From Meghimatium bilineatum (Eukaryota; Mollusca; Gastropoda; Stylommatophora; Philomycidae): a stretch of DNA of 64,000 nt. Location of the stretch: the NCBI GenBank assembly GCA_034231615.1, contig CM067315.1, positions 10,005,915-10,069,914 of the forward strand, read 5' to 3'. Position numbers and translations under genes: made by a program. This document shows positions 30,785 through 45,700 of the stretch, in pieces (positions within the stretch are counted from its first letter, which is position 1; each line of letters starts with the position of its first letter). A model generated the notes under the pieces. That model did no database searches. It saw nothing but the letters and a program-made list of their open reading frames with translations, and was not told where the DNA came from.

Positions 30785-33700
30785 TATCCTTTTCACATTT
30801 TAGTCATTTGTTTAGTGGGTCTCTGGTTCAATACACGGTTGGGACAGGATTTTTTCTTTCAGAGGTACAATCAAAATCTTTTTTGTACATGTCGTGGTGT
30901 TTGGCAAAGCGGCCTTTATTTCCACAGCCCATAGAAAACCTCCCTGCATTCCTTCACAGGAAAACATGCAGTAATGCAAGTTTTATGAAAGTTTAGCGGG
31001 TTTATACACTTAGGTAGTGTTTTATAATGAATCCGTCACTATTGTTTTGCATTGACTTTATACTTTATGTGCTTGTCAGTTGTGTTCTAGCCTGTCAATC
31101 AGGTGTTTTTAAAAGTTTCTACATCCACATACTCATTTTGTTGCATCTGTGGGTCTCACCAATGGCTCACTAGACAAACCACCCATGCGACAGAAAACCT
31201 TAGTGGATGACATGCTGTTATATGGAAGCTCTCTTATGGAAGCTTTGTAGCATATCATCTATACAATTATAGACCCTTCTGAGTAGAAAAGTCCTTCAAT
31301 AGGTATTGCACTAAGCTGAAAACTGAAGTCTTCTGGGTATGAAAGAAAGCTCTGAAAAACTTCCCCACTGCACATAGGAAGTAAGAGCTAATTGCTTGCA
31401 ATTCCTGGAGTTCTCAAACACAAACAACTACATCCATAAGCAATGCCGACCTCCATGTACCATCTTTTTTTCTGCTGCACTTTCCCATAAATTGTGGCCA
31501 ATAGAAAAATTTCATAAAAGCCTCGCATACATCTATGTATTTCATGAATGGTCTACCTCTCTTTTCCCTTCTAAATGTTCATCAAGCAATATTTGTTGTT
31601 GGATACAGTTGTTGTTCATTCTTTGCCATTGGCCCAACTATCTTAATTGTTGTGTATATTATTGGTAGCAAACTGTATTCAGGATGTTGCCATCAACCCA
31701 GCATTTTTTTACTGAAGGATTTTCTATCTTCCTGTTGGACAAGAGATATCCAAGAATGGATGCATATGGCACTGGAAGAGGCAGGACAAATCGCTCAAAA
31801 CCAAGGAGATTAAAGAGATTCATTGGGAAGACAACATTCCGGAAAGAATATGTTGCATAAGTGATTTTCTAGGTAATATACATACATTCAGTAGCTTTCT
31901 TAACGATCCAGATGCACAATAGACTTCAGTGGGATTTGAACCTGGCACCTTGCCGGACAGTACAAATTTTCTACTATTGAGTGTTGTAATTATTGATGGT
32001 AATTTTGCCTGCTGCAGCATCTATATTGTTTGTGAGTTTATCCTGCTACCTGATGTTCATTCTGTTGCACATTCTGGGTGAAAGGGAAATATATTGAGTC
32101 TTCTTTTATGTCTAGAGTATTCTTATTCATCGTTCATTCTCAAACTCCCGCTGGTTCTCTCTTGTAGCAGGACAATGGCACTATTAGATTTATCAGCAAC
32201 ATGTAGTCCAGAGAATGGAAATGTGTTGAATTATTGTTTTATTTCCACCAATCCTGACGCATCCGTTTTCAGCAGGGTGTCTAGAATATGATGTCCATGT
32301 TTCTGAGCTGTATAATAAAAGGATGAATACACAAGACTGATACATTTTTGTCTTCGATTGCAATTTTAACTTTGTATTTTCCACTCTCTTTTTACTAATC
32401 TGCCAAATGTATCTGAACTTCCTGTTTGGGCATTGGTTTTCTTATCTAATGATAGAGAGGCTGTGACAATGAAACCAAGGTAGCAGTAGAATTTGTGTAC
32501 TTGGTTGAGATGATCTTCATTGAGAAGGGTATTTGTTGCTTCTGTAGTACTTTAACATAAAACTAGTCTTTGTAAAACGTATACTCAAATGTCACAGGCT
32601 TTTGCCAAGATTGTAATGAGACTGTGCAGTGAATAATATAATGTTTTATGGTTGGTTGGTTGCTGATCCAGCGGTCCATCAGCTCATGCCCTTTGACCTA
32701 ATGCCATTAGATGACATTATATTGCTGGGAAGTCTGGTGATTTTCGGCCCACCCCGGGACAGAGCCAGAGAATAACTATCATACCTCCAAGAAGGTAGGT
32801 TTCAACCTATGCACTGCTCCTAGCTACTGTAGCCAAGATAGGGTTCACTGTGCTCATTCCCTGCCACCAATTGACTACTGGTTATGCCGAACTTCTCTAT
32901 TGCTCCAGGCATGCAACCAAATGTTCAAGTCAAAAGGATTGTCACGTCCTGAGTCACTGTGCCTCTATAATGGGCCTCAGCCAAAGGAAAAACAGTGATG
33001 TCAGTTTCCTCCTCCTCAGTGCTGCACAGTACATCTCTGGCTCCCTCCCAACCACAGAGGGTGCATACATATATATTCTGGCAAACATGTAAAACATTTC
33101 AACAACAAAACAAAATCATAAATGTATAGATGACATGCCATGAAGCTTCTATAAGAAGATAACCTCAATATAATGACATGTCATCCTCTAAGGTTTTCTG
33201 TTACATGGATGGTATGTCTAGTGGTCCATTGGTGAGACCCACAGACGCAACCACATGCATAATAATGTTTTATAAAATAATTATATTGTGTGTGTGTGTG
33301 TATGTATTTTATATATAATATATATATAATATACTGTCGACAAATGACATGGACACTGAATATCGACAAAAGTGAACTATTTCTAAATATCATTTCTTGA
33401 GTACTTGAATGTATTGCTATTTATACTGGCTTGATTTTTATACATCCTTCAGGCAGTTAGACAGTTTTATCTAAACCCAAGTCTACAGAGTCAGGTTCAT
33501 TTTTGGTTGACCGGGGCACAGATATCGCCAGAAGCTTGGTCATTTTGCTGGAACTTGATGGCGCCAAATAAGGTAAGGCTAAATCTACTTTGGTTCTTTT
33601 TCTCTATTGCTCTTTAGTCATTTTACATCACCAGTACTTTAAATGGACTGTGTGATTCACTTCAGGACATCCATGGGACCCATCAGGCTCTGAAAGTACT

Positions 33701-36700
33701 GAATCTGTAGGTTATATTTTCTTTCTTTTCTGTAGAGTTGACCAGCTTGAAGAATGTGTTCTATAGTATCTGGGTTCAGTCCACAATTACATAAATCTTG
33801 TGTTTCATGAATTGGCAAGCATGAAGAATATGTTCTGTAGTCTCTGGATTTTTGTCCATAGTTACACAAGTCTGTTTCACGTATTCACAATCAATAAGAA
33901 TGTGTTCCTATAGTGCCTGGGTTCAGTTCACAGTTATCCAAATGTGTTTCACTAATATTGAACTGTACATGAATTTCTAGTCTATATTATGTTCACTTTG
34001 AAATCTGAAGATAATAATTTGTTTTATTTTGTGTAGAATGATCACAATGTTACAAATGTTCTCAAGAATGTAATATCAAAGTAGATGGGACTAGTCTGAT
34101 TCAAGGCAACATATTCAAATATTTGGATACCTTGATAATTCTTCTTCTTCTTTTTTCGTTCCCTTGAAACATGTCTATATCTGTAATTCTGTCTCCTTAA
34201 TAAAACTCACTGTCTTTTGTAGTTCATACAGTGTCCCATAGAGCTTTGATTCCAGTGTTGTTTCCTCTGGCCAATATGTCTTCCTCAGCGTTTCATGCTC
34301 AGAACACTCTTGAAGTATATGTTTGGCACTCTGTGCTGCCTGTCCACATGTACACATGGCCGTGTTGCCATTCTTACCTTGATAATATCAGATGAAGAAA
34401 TCAATGGTTGAATTGCTCAAACAAAGGCAACATTTAACAACAATGGGAACATTCTATGTAATATATCTTAGTTGAAGTGAGATAGCTCTTTGCAGTTATA
34501 AAGAACCTATTATGATGTATGGAAGTGAATCTTGGACAATCAGCAGAATAGTACAAATGATATAGAGACAGTAGAGATGTGGTTTCATAGAAGAGTATTG
34601 AGAACACCATAGACAGATAAAAAAATATAATGGATAAAGTTCATTCAAAAAAGGGAGCTGCTCACTGGCATCAGAATGAAACAGTCAACATTGCTCTCAG
34701 TGTGAGTTTTACTCATTATTGATTGTCATATGGACTACTATCTATACGCTGTGACCCTTGTTTGCCTTGCAGCGTCAGGGGTGGAAGAGTTCTCTGGAGA
34801 TGGCCTTCTTGTGTGCTGTTTGTAAGCTTGTTCCTGTGGCTTCTTTGATTTCTGTGATCCATCTTTTACATGGTCTGCCTTTGGATTTATAACTTATGTC
34901 TATGTGTCATGGCCATTTGTGGCATGCTATATGTGGTAGTCTGGAAGCGTGTGAAAACCACTTTATCTGTTGTCTTTTTATGTGTTCCAATACTGGTAGT
35001 GTTGTGGTTATCGGTCTGATGTTATCGTTTCTAATTCTATCTCTTAATGATACTCCGAGTATTCTTCATAGACATGTCATTTCTGTTGTCACTATTTTTC
35101 TTTTTTCTTGTGCTGTCATTGTCCAGGTTTGGCACTGGTAGCACAGTTATGGAATAATAATAGTCTTGTATATAGTAGATAGTCATATGGACTATCTGGT
35201 AAAAAGTGGCTAAAATTGATATCAAATGGTTACAGCCTATTATAGGATTGGGTGTCTGCATATAATAATAATAAGACCTATAACCCATCAACAGTTGTAG
35301 GGACCCATAACCCATCAAGAGTTGTAGGGACCCATAACCCATCAAGAGTTGTAGGGACCCATAACCCATCAAGAGTTGTAAGGATGTCATACATCAGCAC
35401 AAACGTTCTCCAAAAAATTATATCCTCAACCGTTTGAAGTATTGGAGAAAAAAATAATTCCCAAACCATTCCTTGATGTTATCAATCCGGGATATTCTGT
35501 CCTCTCCTCCTTCCGCCCTTGATTGTTTTTTTCCAAAATTATTTTAGAAAGTGTCATTCTTCTTCATCAGCGTTCATTCTCAAACTCCTGCTGGTTCTCT
35601 CCTGTAGCAGTACCACTAGATCTCCAGCAGGAGGCAGTCCAGAGAATGGGAATGCGTTGTGTCGCTGTTTTATTTGCACCAATGGTCCGACACATCCGTC
35701 TTCGGCGGAAGAAAGTGATTCATGTCATCATTCATTTAGGTGAATGTCCAAACCGAACAGTTTACATGTTTCACCTCTAAAGGTCTACATGTTGTGGAAT
35801 GTATTGGTAGAATATGCCTTTTACAGAACCCCCCCCCCCCCCCCCCCCCTGAATGCCTTTCAAAGCATTTGCAAAAGTATTCTTGGTATAAAAGTTCCGG
35901 AGAGACCTTATTGCACATATGAAACAATAGCTTCATTGCTCGTAATTCCTGGGCATAGAAACATAAAAACAAACAATATTTGTTGATTGTCATAATTTCT
36001 TCTTTGCAGGGTATTGAAGTTCAGTATTATGGAGCAAGTTGTTTGCATGTCAAGATTGTTAGATTTTGGTAAGTTTCTCAACAACTATTGAAAACATATA
36101 TGACAAATGTATAGTTTCTCAACAAATATTGAAAACATATATGACAAATGTATAGTTTCTCAACAAATATTGAAAACATATATGACAAATGTATAGTTCC
36201 TCAACAAGTATTGAAAACATATATGACAAATGTATAGTTCCTCAACAAGTATTGAAAACATATATGACAAATGTATAGTTCCTCAACAAGTATTGAAAAC
36301 ATACATGACAAATGTATAGTTTCTCAACAAATATTGAAAACATATATGACAAATGTATAGTTCCTCAACAAATATTGAAAACATATATGACATCGATGTA
36401 TAATTTCTCAACAGTTTTGGGATGCAGCTGTTTGGCATTCTGCTGACGTGACCCGCAATCTGTTTATATTGAATGTTTCCATGGTAGCTGAGTGCGACAC
36501 AACACTTCTGTGTTGGAGATTTTGCAGCTTAGTACATGAAGAATTATCTTCATCCCGAACGGCAGGTTACTGCCATGGGACATACCGTAACCTTTTTTAA
36601 GTACAACTTAATTGTACACTGGATTTACTGAGGTGGACATCAAAGTACCTATGAATTTATCCACTTTGATCGCAGATGAGCTTGTCCAGTGTACACTGAT

Positions 36701-39700
36701 GATATCCTTCGCTCATAATTTGTACCTTAATATTGATAACATATTGTTTGTTCCCACACCATTGATAAAATAAAACATTCTAGATGTGAAGTATATTTTA
36801 ATTCCTTAGACTATTTGCACATTTTTGCGATGTATACTTTCTAATTCTTCAGGCATGAAGTTCCACAAGAACAGTTTGAATCTTTGAAAACCAAATTGTT
36901 GGAAACTATAGTTCAGTTCTCCTCTGGTCCCAAAGTTATTTTAACAAGATTATGTGTTGGGGTGAGTACAAAATCTGATTCCTCTGGTCCCAAAGTTATT
37001 TTAACAAGATTATGTGTTGGGATGAGTACAAAACCTGATTAGTCTCTTCTGGTCTCAAAGTTATTTTAACAAGATTATGTGTTGGGGTGAGTACAAAACC
37101 TGATTCTTCTGGTCACAAAGTTATTTTAACAAGATTATGTGTTGGGATGAGTACAAAACCTGATTCCTCTGGTCTCAAAGTTATTTTAACAAGATTATGT
37201 GTTGGGGTGAGTACAAAACCCGATTAGTCTCTTCTGGTCCCAAAGTTATTTTAACAAGATTGTGTTGGGATGAGTACAAAACCTGATTCCTCTGGTCTCA
37301 AAGTTATTTTAACAAGATTGTGTTGGGATGAGTACAAAACCTGATTAGTTTCTATTGTTTCATCTGTCAACATTATTATTCTAGATTTCCTGCAAGATTT
37401 CTAGCATGATTCCAGAGAATGGAAATGCTGTTTTATTTGTACCAATGACTCGACACACCCGTCTTCTGTGGTTTATTGTTGTTTAATTCTGGGTATTGTC
37501 CCACAACAGTTATGGATAAGCTTCATACAATGGGCTCCATTGTTAAATTCTCAGTCCTTTATGTTAACCCATGTGTTTTGAGGCATAAAATTGGCATAAA
37601 GAATAGCAATAACATTGATCTGGCATACATGCTGTAGGAGGTGACTAAGGAAGCTTGGGGAGTTGTACCATCCCATAGAGTGCTGTGACTCCATAGCAAT
37701 GCTGAAATTGGATGTGTCAGGCCAAATGACACAAATATCACAGCCAAGTTGTAAGCCATGACACAACACATGCTTTACAGCAAGAGTTTGAGAACGAATG
37801 CAGAAGAAGAAGAGTTCTACGTGTGAGTCTTGTCTGTATATTTTTTTTTGCAGTCCAACCCCCGTTGTGCCACTTAATGCCTACCTGTGTGATATTTCCC
37901 CTGCCTGTGTTTATCAGTTTATATTTATCATTTATTAATTTAAATATAATTATATTTAGGGTTATGGTGTTAACCCTAAAAATTAATATTTCAATTAATT
38001 ACTGATTATTTATTGATATAATATGCATGCGGTTGTGTCTGTGGGTCGCACCAATGGCCCACTAGACATACCACCCATGCAACATAAAACCTTAGTAGAT
38101 GACATGCCATTATATTGAGTTATCTTCTTAGAGAATCTTCATGGCACGTCATCTATACAATTATGTTTTCTCATTCTTTTATTTTGTTGTTGCAATGTGT
38201 TTCATGTTTACTTGAATATATGTATGCACCCTCTGTGGTTGAGAGGGAGCCAGAGATGCACTGTGCAGCACTGGGGAGGAGGAAACTGACTTGGTTTGAC
38301 AAGCTTGTATCTTTTACCTCTCCAGTTATCTGCTTTAGTCCTTCAACTTCTTCCAGACAACTGGCCACATGCCATTCAGAATCTCATTGCTACATTCCAG
38401 CAGGAAGGATTTGCTGCATTGCCTGTAAGTGTTCTTTTTTTCAATTTAGTTTGTAGTGAAATAATATTCTCTGTTAAAATCAGCCAATAATTAATGGGCA
38501 AGAAAGCAAAATAAAAAAGTTCTTACTTGTACTTACCAGATCAGTCTTATACGCAAGTCCACAAAAAATATCCAGTACACAGTAAATAAAACCATACATA
38601 ATTTTCATAACTGTCAACCTCTTGGTAGGGAAAAAGGACAAAAGACCTGAACATTAAAAAAAAATCTGACAATTTTGATATGATTATTTAATAATTTAAA
38701 AGTAAGTTGAGGTCTGTGGTTATGTCTCTAACTTTACCTATAGTCCAGAAAATATCAAGCATGCATGAGTGGTTATCTTTCAGGTTGGGGCCCTGTGTAC
38801 AGTATGGGAATCAGTTTTCTTGTACCACTGGCCTACTATACTCTGTTCATTCTAAGATTGAAGTGGGTCAAAGCACACCCATATATTACTCTGCGACAAC
38901 ATGATTTTTATACAGCTGATGACATTTAACAACAATAACATAATTATTCAGAACTTATGTCATAGCAATCCTGTCCCCTCCCACATACAGCTGAGAGTTT
39001 ATAACAAACGATCAGCTGGATACAGAGCCAAGGGAAGACTGAAAAAGAGATGGATCGATAACATCACGACCACCCTCCACAAACACGGACTCGGCACAAC
39101 TCAGGTGTCACATCTGACCTTGAACAGAAACGTACAACTCCCACCCCTACGCTTAACAGCAAGTGTGAATGCTATCAACCAGCTTCCACCTAGGAATAGA
39201 CAATAGATAGGGAACTATAATGGTTGCCCTGTGACCTCTTTAAGCCTGCGCAATAATAAACAGCGGGAATAGTAATTTGTCATGGAACAATAAAGATATA
39301 TTATATTAAAATGTATTTTTAAAACATACATTACTTTTGTGATAGACGTGTTTCATTTAGCAACAATTGATTTCAATTAACGACAGTATTATATTCTAAT
39401 AAACTATATTATTGAGCACGTAACATTCTATTTATGCATTCTGCGTCCAACAGCCAATCATAAACACTGACCTACTTCATTCTTAGAATGAACAGAGTAT
39501 AGATATGGCTACAGACCTCCAGCGTTCAGCGGATTTAAAAATACTGAAGGATTAGTTACCATGGTGAAGTCAGAAGTGTCGGACCAATGAAGCAGATTTT
39601 TTTTAAACAATTCAATACTTTTCATTTCCTGGACTACATCCTGCTGAAAACCTAGTAGGGCTATTGTCCTGCTATAAGAGAGATTTGGTGGCAGTTTGAG

Positions 39701-42700
39701 AATGAGAAATTTAATTTTTTAAAAAAGATCATAAATGAAAACATTGGGTAATAACATTTTACAAATAACTGCATAACTAAGAGCACACAAAATTGTACTT
39801 CAACCAATAGGCCTTTATCAAATGTGCTTCAACCAATAGTCCTTTATCGAACACAGAATGCTAAACACAATGAGCAGACAATATCCATAAGCTCAATGCA
39901 GAGTCTAATGGCAACAGATGGAATGCTAAATGTGATTAGATGTTATATGTCATTCTCTCATTTCTGAGGTTGATTTTCAACGCAGATATTGCCTGTGTTT
40001 TGATGGGGCCCGAAAGGGGAGCAAAGCATAGCAACACTGTTACCTGCCATGCATGTCGTAGGAAGCAACTAAGGAGAAGTGAAGTTGTCCCATCCCATAG
40101 ATGGTCAAAGTGACCCAGAAGTCTGGCTGAAAGGCACAGATATCACAGCCAATCTGTAAACCATAACGCAGCACATTCCGTTCTCTGGACTACATAATGC
40201 GAATCTGCACGAGTTTGAGAATGAACACAGAAGATAATACAGATATTATTCAAAATCATTTGTATGTCATCTTCATTGTCCATGTACCTGTTATCACAGA
40301 CAATGCATTTGTTTATAATCCTAATAGACTGTTACAAGATGTCAGATACTATTAGAGGTTCTTACAGTTTTACCAGAAGAGGTAGGCATTGTATTAGAGA
40401 CCATCACTTGTATTTTATTTTGGTCAGTGGTTCTCAATCTTTTTTTTTCCTGTGGTTCCATTTGCAAAAAAAAAAAGGGGATATCTCTAGTGTTATTTTT
40501 AAAAATCTTGTCATGTTTCTATAGGCTTGGTATTATATGCTAAATAAATCCAAATAGTGACCTTTCTGAAACGTCCCCATGATCTGTCTAAGCGCCCCCC
40601 CCCTCACAATATTCTATTGTTTCTTCATGCCCGTTCACCCCGTGCAAAACATTGGGACCATATGGCTCACTTTGAGAACCATTGATTTAGATGACCCTAC
40701 GTTTTTTTCATGATAAATGTTTGGAAATCTATACATATATTAGTTAGACCTGGCATCTCTGGTACCTACAAACATATGAGTAGATAGACAAGGTAGGCTT
40801 CATTTTGGTGCTACTTGTTGAAGTAATCTGCTGTAGAATCTCATTGTGGTGTAGCGATCATGCATGTTTATTTTTTAATGGAGTTAATTAATCAATTGTA
40901 GTGTAGTGTTTCAATAGTGGTAGTACGTCAAATAGGAAACCACACAGGGAGGTGGTTTTACAATGTATAACAGACTGTCACCATTTGTATATATTACTTG
41001 ATGAAGACCTTTTGATCAAAGTGTCAGTTTAGTCTGTTGTCATACAGGGTGGTTCTCACAAGAATCAATGGACTCAACACATTCAACTCAAATATCACAT
41101 ATTAGAAGAAACTCTACTTTTACGTACCTCAGATCACAGATATGTAATTATGGGGGATTTCAGCATTGAAATTAAGAAAAGACTGAAAATGACTATGGCA
41201 AGATGGAATATAGCATGAGAAAGTAAAATCAGTACCTTATAGTCTAGATCAATCTAAACAAATCACCGGTGGTGTTCATTCCTTAGTATGGATGGGAAAA
41301 CTGGACACACACTTGCAGATACAGAAACAATGTTGCGGTAGTTTGAAAACAGATGATACAGGAGTTTTAATACAGGTGATACAGGAGTTTCAATACCGTT
41401 GATACAGGAGTGTGTTTGAATACAGGTGATACAGAAGTGTGTTAAATACAATTTGGTTTAGAAAACATAAAGCAAATGTATTTATCTGAGACAGCACAAC
41501 TGAACTTGCAGATTAATAGGAACCACTGTTGACTGGTGAAATGGCATAAGCTTTTGATGTTTGAACACCGAATGAGACATAATTTACTTTCAAAGATTGT
41601 CCTGCAAGTAACAGTTGAGGGTAGAAGGAGAAGAGGTGTGAAATGTAAATCTTGACTTGGTAACTTCAAGGAATGGTCAGAGTGTTATTTTTCAACAATA
41701 ATTCGTATTACCGAAGAGAGAGATGTTTTGGCGCACTTTTTGTGCTGATGTTTCCAATGTGGCACCGTAACTGGTTGTGGGTTTTATTATTTATTATTGT
41801 TTAATATATTGTATACGGTAGCTGATGTTACATGTATTATAAAATTAGAACTAGTGAGTGGAAATAAAACTGATGTTACACGTATTATAAAATTAGAACT
41901 AGTGAGTGGAACTGATGTTACACGTATTATAAAATTAGAACTAGTGAGTGGAAATACAAACTGATGTTACAGGCACTATAAAATTAGAACTTGTGTGCAG
42001 AAAAATATAACTACGTGTAAAGCAGATGTGCCAGAAGTTACTTTGTATCTGTTAATTATTTGTAATGCCTGTCTGTAGTTGTACTTGACTAACCATAGCT
42101 AGTTTCAGTTATTTCTTTCTGTTTCAAGAAGATTTCAGTTTTTGTGAACACTTACAAACTTGTATCAGATTGTGACTAGCAAGGATCTAGATAGGTTAAC
42201 AACTTGTATCAGATTGTGACTAGCAAGGATCTAGATAGGGTTAAGGTATTGGTTTTGGCCATGATCCCTCATTGTTCATGATCCCTTCAAGATACATATT
42301 ATCATCTAATTTTTCCCCCCTAACTAGAGTATCGTCAACGCCTAAGATTTTTACTGGCGGATTTGCCACCCGTGCACCACCGATTATTACTTTTTATTAT
42401 TTTAAAAACAAATGATGACCTGAAAATGTATATCGTATGACCAATTTTAATTCTGGAGTAAATGAGTTTTCTATGGACTATATCCTACTAACCAGCCATC
42501 AGCATTTAAGGTTAGCTGCAGCTAACCAGTAGGAGTTTGAGAATGAATGTTGAAGAAGAAGGTACATAAGCATGGAAGTCTTACAACAGATAGTGCCTTA
42601 TGAGATTCCAGCCAGTTTAGTGCTGAGTTATGGTAAATACTGCCATCATTAGACTGCTTGTTTTGTGGTAAAGGTTCACTGGCTTCGTATACTGTTCTTC

Positions 42701-45700
42701 TTTGTGGTCTGGCAGTAAAGGGTCATGTGCATTGCTGATGGCAAGTGACCAATCCAAGGATAATCCTCATTGATTGATGTTGAATTCTTTCCATCTCAAT
42801 CTGTGTGTGACTGGCGGTGATAGTGACACCCGCATATTAATGACAGGAAAGACAAAAGCCTCTTATAGGATTACGAACTAGCATTGTTTAGTACAGCCAC
42901 TGTATCATTCTGAGAACTGAAAGACTGTTGCTGGTCTTTCTGATAACATGATCAACATATTCTCGAAAGCACAGACTACAATCAAATTGCACACCCAGGT
43001 ATTTTAAGGATGAGATCCTGATTACATTGTACCTTCTCAACTTCACCGTCGGTATCGCAGACTTTACGATGTTATTGTTAAGAGAGAACCATGTCACAGC
43101 TGCCTTCTTTTGGAAATCAATCCGTGAAAATAAAACAGTGAAAATGCATTTCCATTCTATGGGCTACCTCCTGTGGAAATCTGGTATAACCCCATTGTCC
43201 TAATACAAGAGAGATCCAGCGGGAGTTTGAAAACAAATGATTAAGACAAAAATTACTGCTAAAGAAAGCAGTCAATTCTGAGTTTCAAACCTTGTCTTAT
43301 GTGAACTTGATATGATATCAGAGCTCTGTTTTTAATTCTGAATAAAGATGGCAGCCTGTTCATCATTTGTAAAAGTCATTTATTTGAAACTTCTCATAAT
43401 CCCATAGCAAGCATGAAGGTTTAATTATTAGAAAAACTGTCTAGTTGGACCAATGGGCAGTCAGTGTGGCTTATTAACAAACAAAATAGTAACACATGTA
43501 AACAATTTTTATGTTTTCAAATTAACAGCAAAAACACAATCTTGTGCTATTAAATTTTAGTCAATTGATGTTTAGTTAAATCTTTCTTTGCTTAACTGGT
43601 ATGGTTTTTAGTTGTCAGATTTTGGGTTTGAAGTTAAAATAATAACTTCCAACCATGACAGTGCAGAAGTAATAGCAGTAGATGAGTTGTTCCCCTTACT
43701 GTATATTCATATAAGTAGAACCCAAATAAAGCTTAACTTAGATCGCTTCCATTTTGTCAAGTGTATTTACAAGATGTATGCTTCTCAGTTATGGTACAGA
43801 ACAAAGGGCACATTATTGATAATCAGATCAGTTGTCATCTTCATACTAAAAGTTTAATTATATTATGAAGATTCAAGGAATTATTGAAAATTGGGAAGAA
43901 TGTCGTAGATGAAATTTTAATTTGGTCTATTCATCCGATAACAATTCATTTCATAACTTAAGTCAACGTTTTCTACATTCAGCCAATCACCAGCTCTAAA
44001 AGATAGCATTATTTTTAAGGAGTCTGATTGGCCTAATTCAGAAAAACATGTTGATTCAAATTGTGAATTGATTTGGTGTTGACTCAATAGACCGGGTTCA
44101 AATCTTGTCTGATATGACAAGTTGATTGAAGTAGATCTACTCTGAATGTCCCATTTGCCATGGATGCTGGTTTCTAAAATCAAGAATCTCAGAGAGACCA
44201 AGAGAACGGCAAAGCCAAAACAATTGGAATTCAGCATAACTGCAAAGTTCGCTAATGATAGTTGAATATACACCATCGACTGCCTTAGGGTCTCACTCCA
44301 GATTTTCTGTGGGGATTTACTCCCTTAGGCTACGACAGAGCTTTAATGGTTATTTGCTTTCTATAACATTTTCTTTCTCTTATCCTTGTGTCTCTTATTC
44401 TCTTCTACCGTGGTTTTGTTTATGTATTTAAAATATTTTTTCTTCTTCAAAAATTCAGTCTTGATCACTAATTTTTGTTAGCAAATCCTTTACGTGATTG
44501 TCTTTTTTAATGTACCTCCACCACAAGATACAGGAAACAATGAAGATGGCAAGTTATCTTGAACATCTTCACTCATACTGATTACTAGATAGAATAAATG
44601 ACATTCCACTTCAGATATTTTCAACTATGCAAGAATAAAAGGTGGTTGTGATACAAATGTGGGTGTCATGACAAGTTTTATTCAGAGACCTAGTTGTGCC
44701 CTTTGTGTCTGTCTAGCCATTTATACCATAATTTCCTATTGTTACACTGCTTCTCCCTATCCCCATTTTGTTTGTTATCTCTTTAGTTTTTCAGCACAAA
44801 TCTTTCTCAACAAAGGAGGATAATTTTGAGGCAAGAACTAACGAAGGGACTGGATCATGGTAATTTCAAGTCGTGTGATGTTTCATAAAACAGCAGTCTT
44901 TGATCAGGATACACTTTTTTTTGTTTTTTTTTTTACCAGAGAAGGTCAGGACAGAATATATGTGGGTTTTATTAGGACTGTTATTGAGTCAGAAGTCAAA
45001 ACACTAAATATTTGACTTTGATTCAAATTAAAACTGTTCGCTACTCTGACTCGCCTGTGTGTTGCCATGGCCCGAAAGGGGAGCAAAGAATAGCAACACT
45101 GTTTACCTTCCACGCATGTTGTAAAAGGCAACTAAGGAGGTTATGGGATGGAGTTGGCTGTTCCATCCCATATAGGGTCAGTGACGCTGAAGTCGGATGT
45201 GTCAGGCTGAAAGGCACAGATATCGCAACAATGCTGTAAACCATGACACAACGCATTCCGTTCTCCTGACTACATCCTGCTATTCTGCAGGAGTTTGAGA
45301 ATGAACGCAGAAGAAGAAGAAGACTACTCTGATTGTGTAGACCTAAAATTTATTAAGAAATCCTTAAAATGTATAATGCTGTTAGAGGCTAGCATCCATT
45401 TTTTTAATACAGATATGCTATAAGGGAAAGTCAATAAGTACGTCTCATACTAATGCGGACAAAATACAAATGCAAAAGGCGAATTTAAAGGTTAGATTAT
45501 GAGGTTACAACATATAATTATATGATCAATGGGCGTGGCAGATGATAGTAGCATTAGTAGTTATACACATGCGCAGTGCGCATGCAAGATGTCAACTGTG
45601 CTCCAAATGTTACAAGGCATGAACACTGTGCCGTTGTGCGTTCCTTTTTTTAATGAAAGGACTCTATAACTGATGGCTTTCATAAGAAGATGTATTACCC

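Noticed and set aside
44797..44859. Alternative exon 7 start after TTTTTCAG
   Set aside because: Gives the wrong frame after exon 6; the AG ten bases upstream gives a frame collinear with importin-13.
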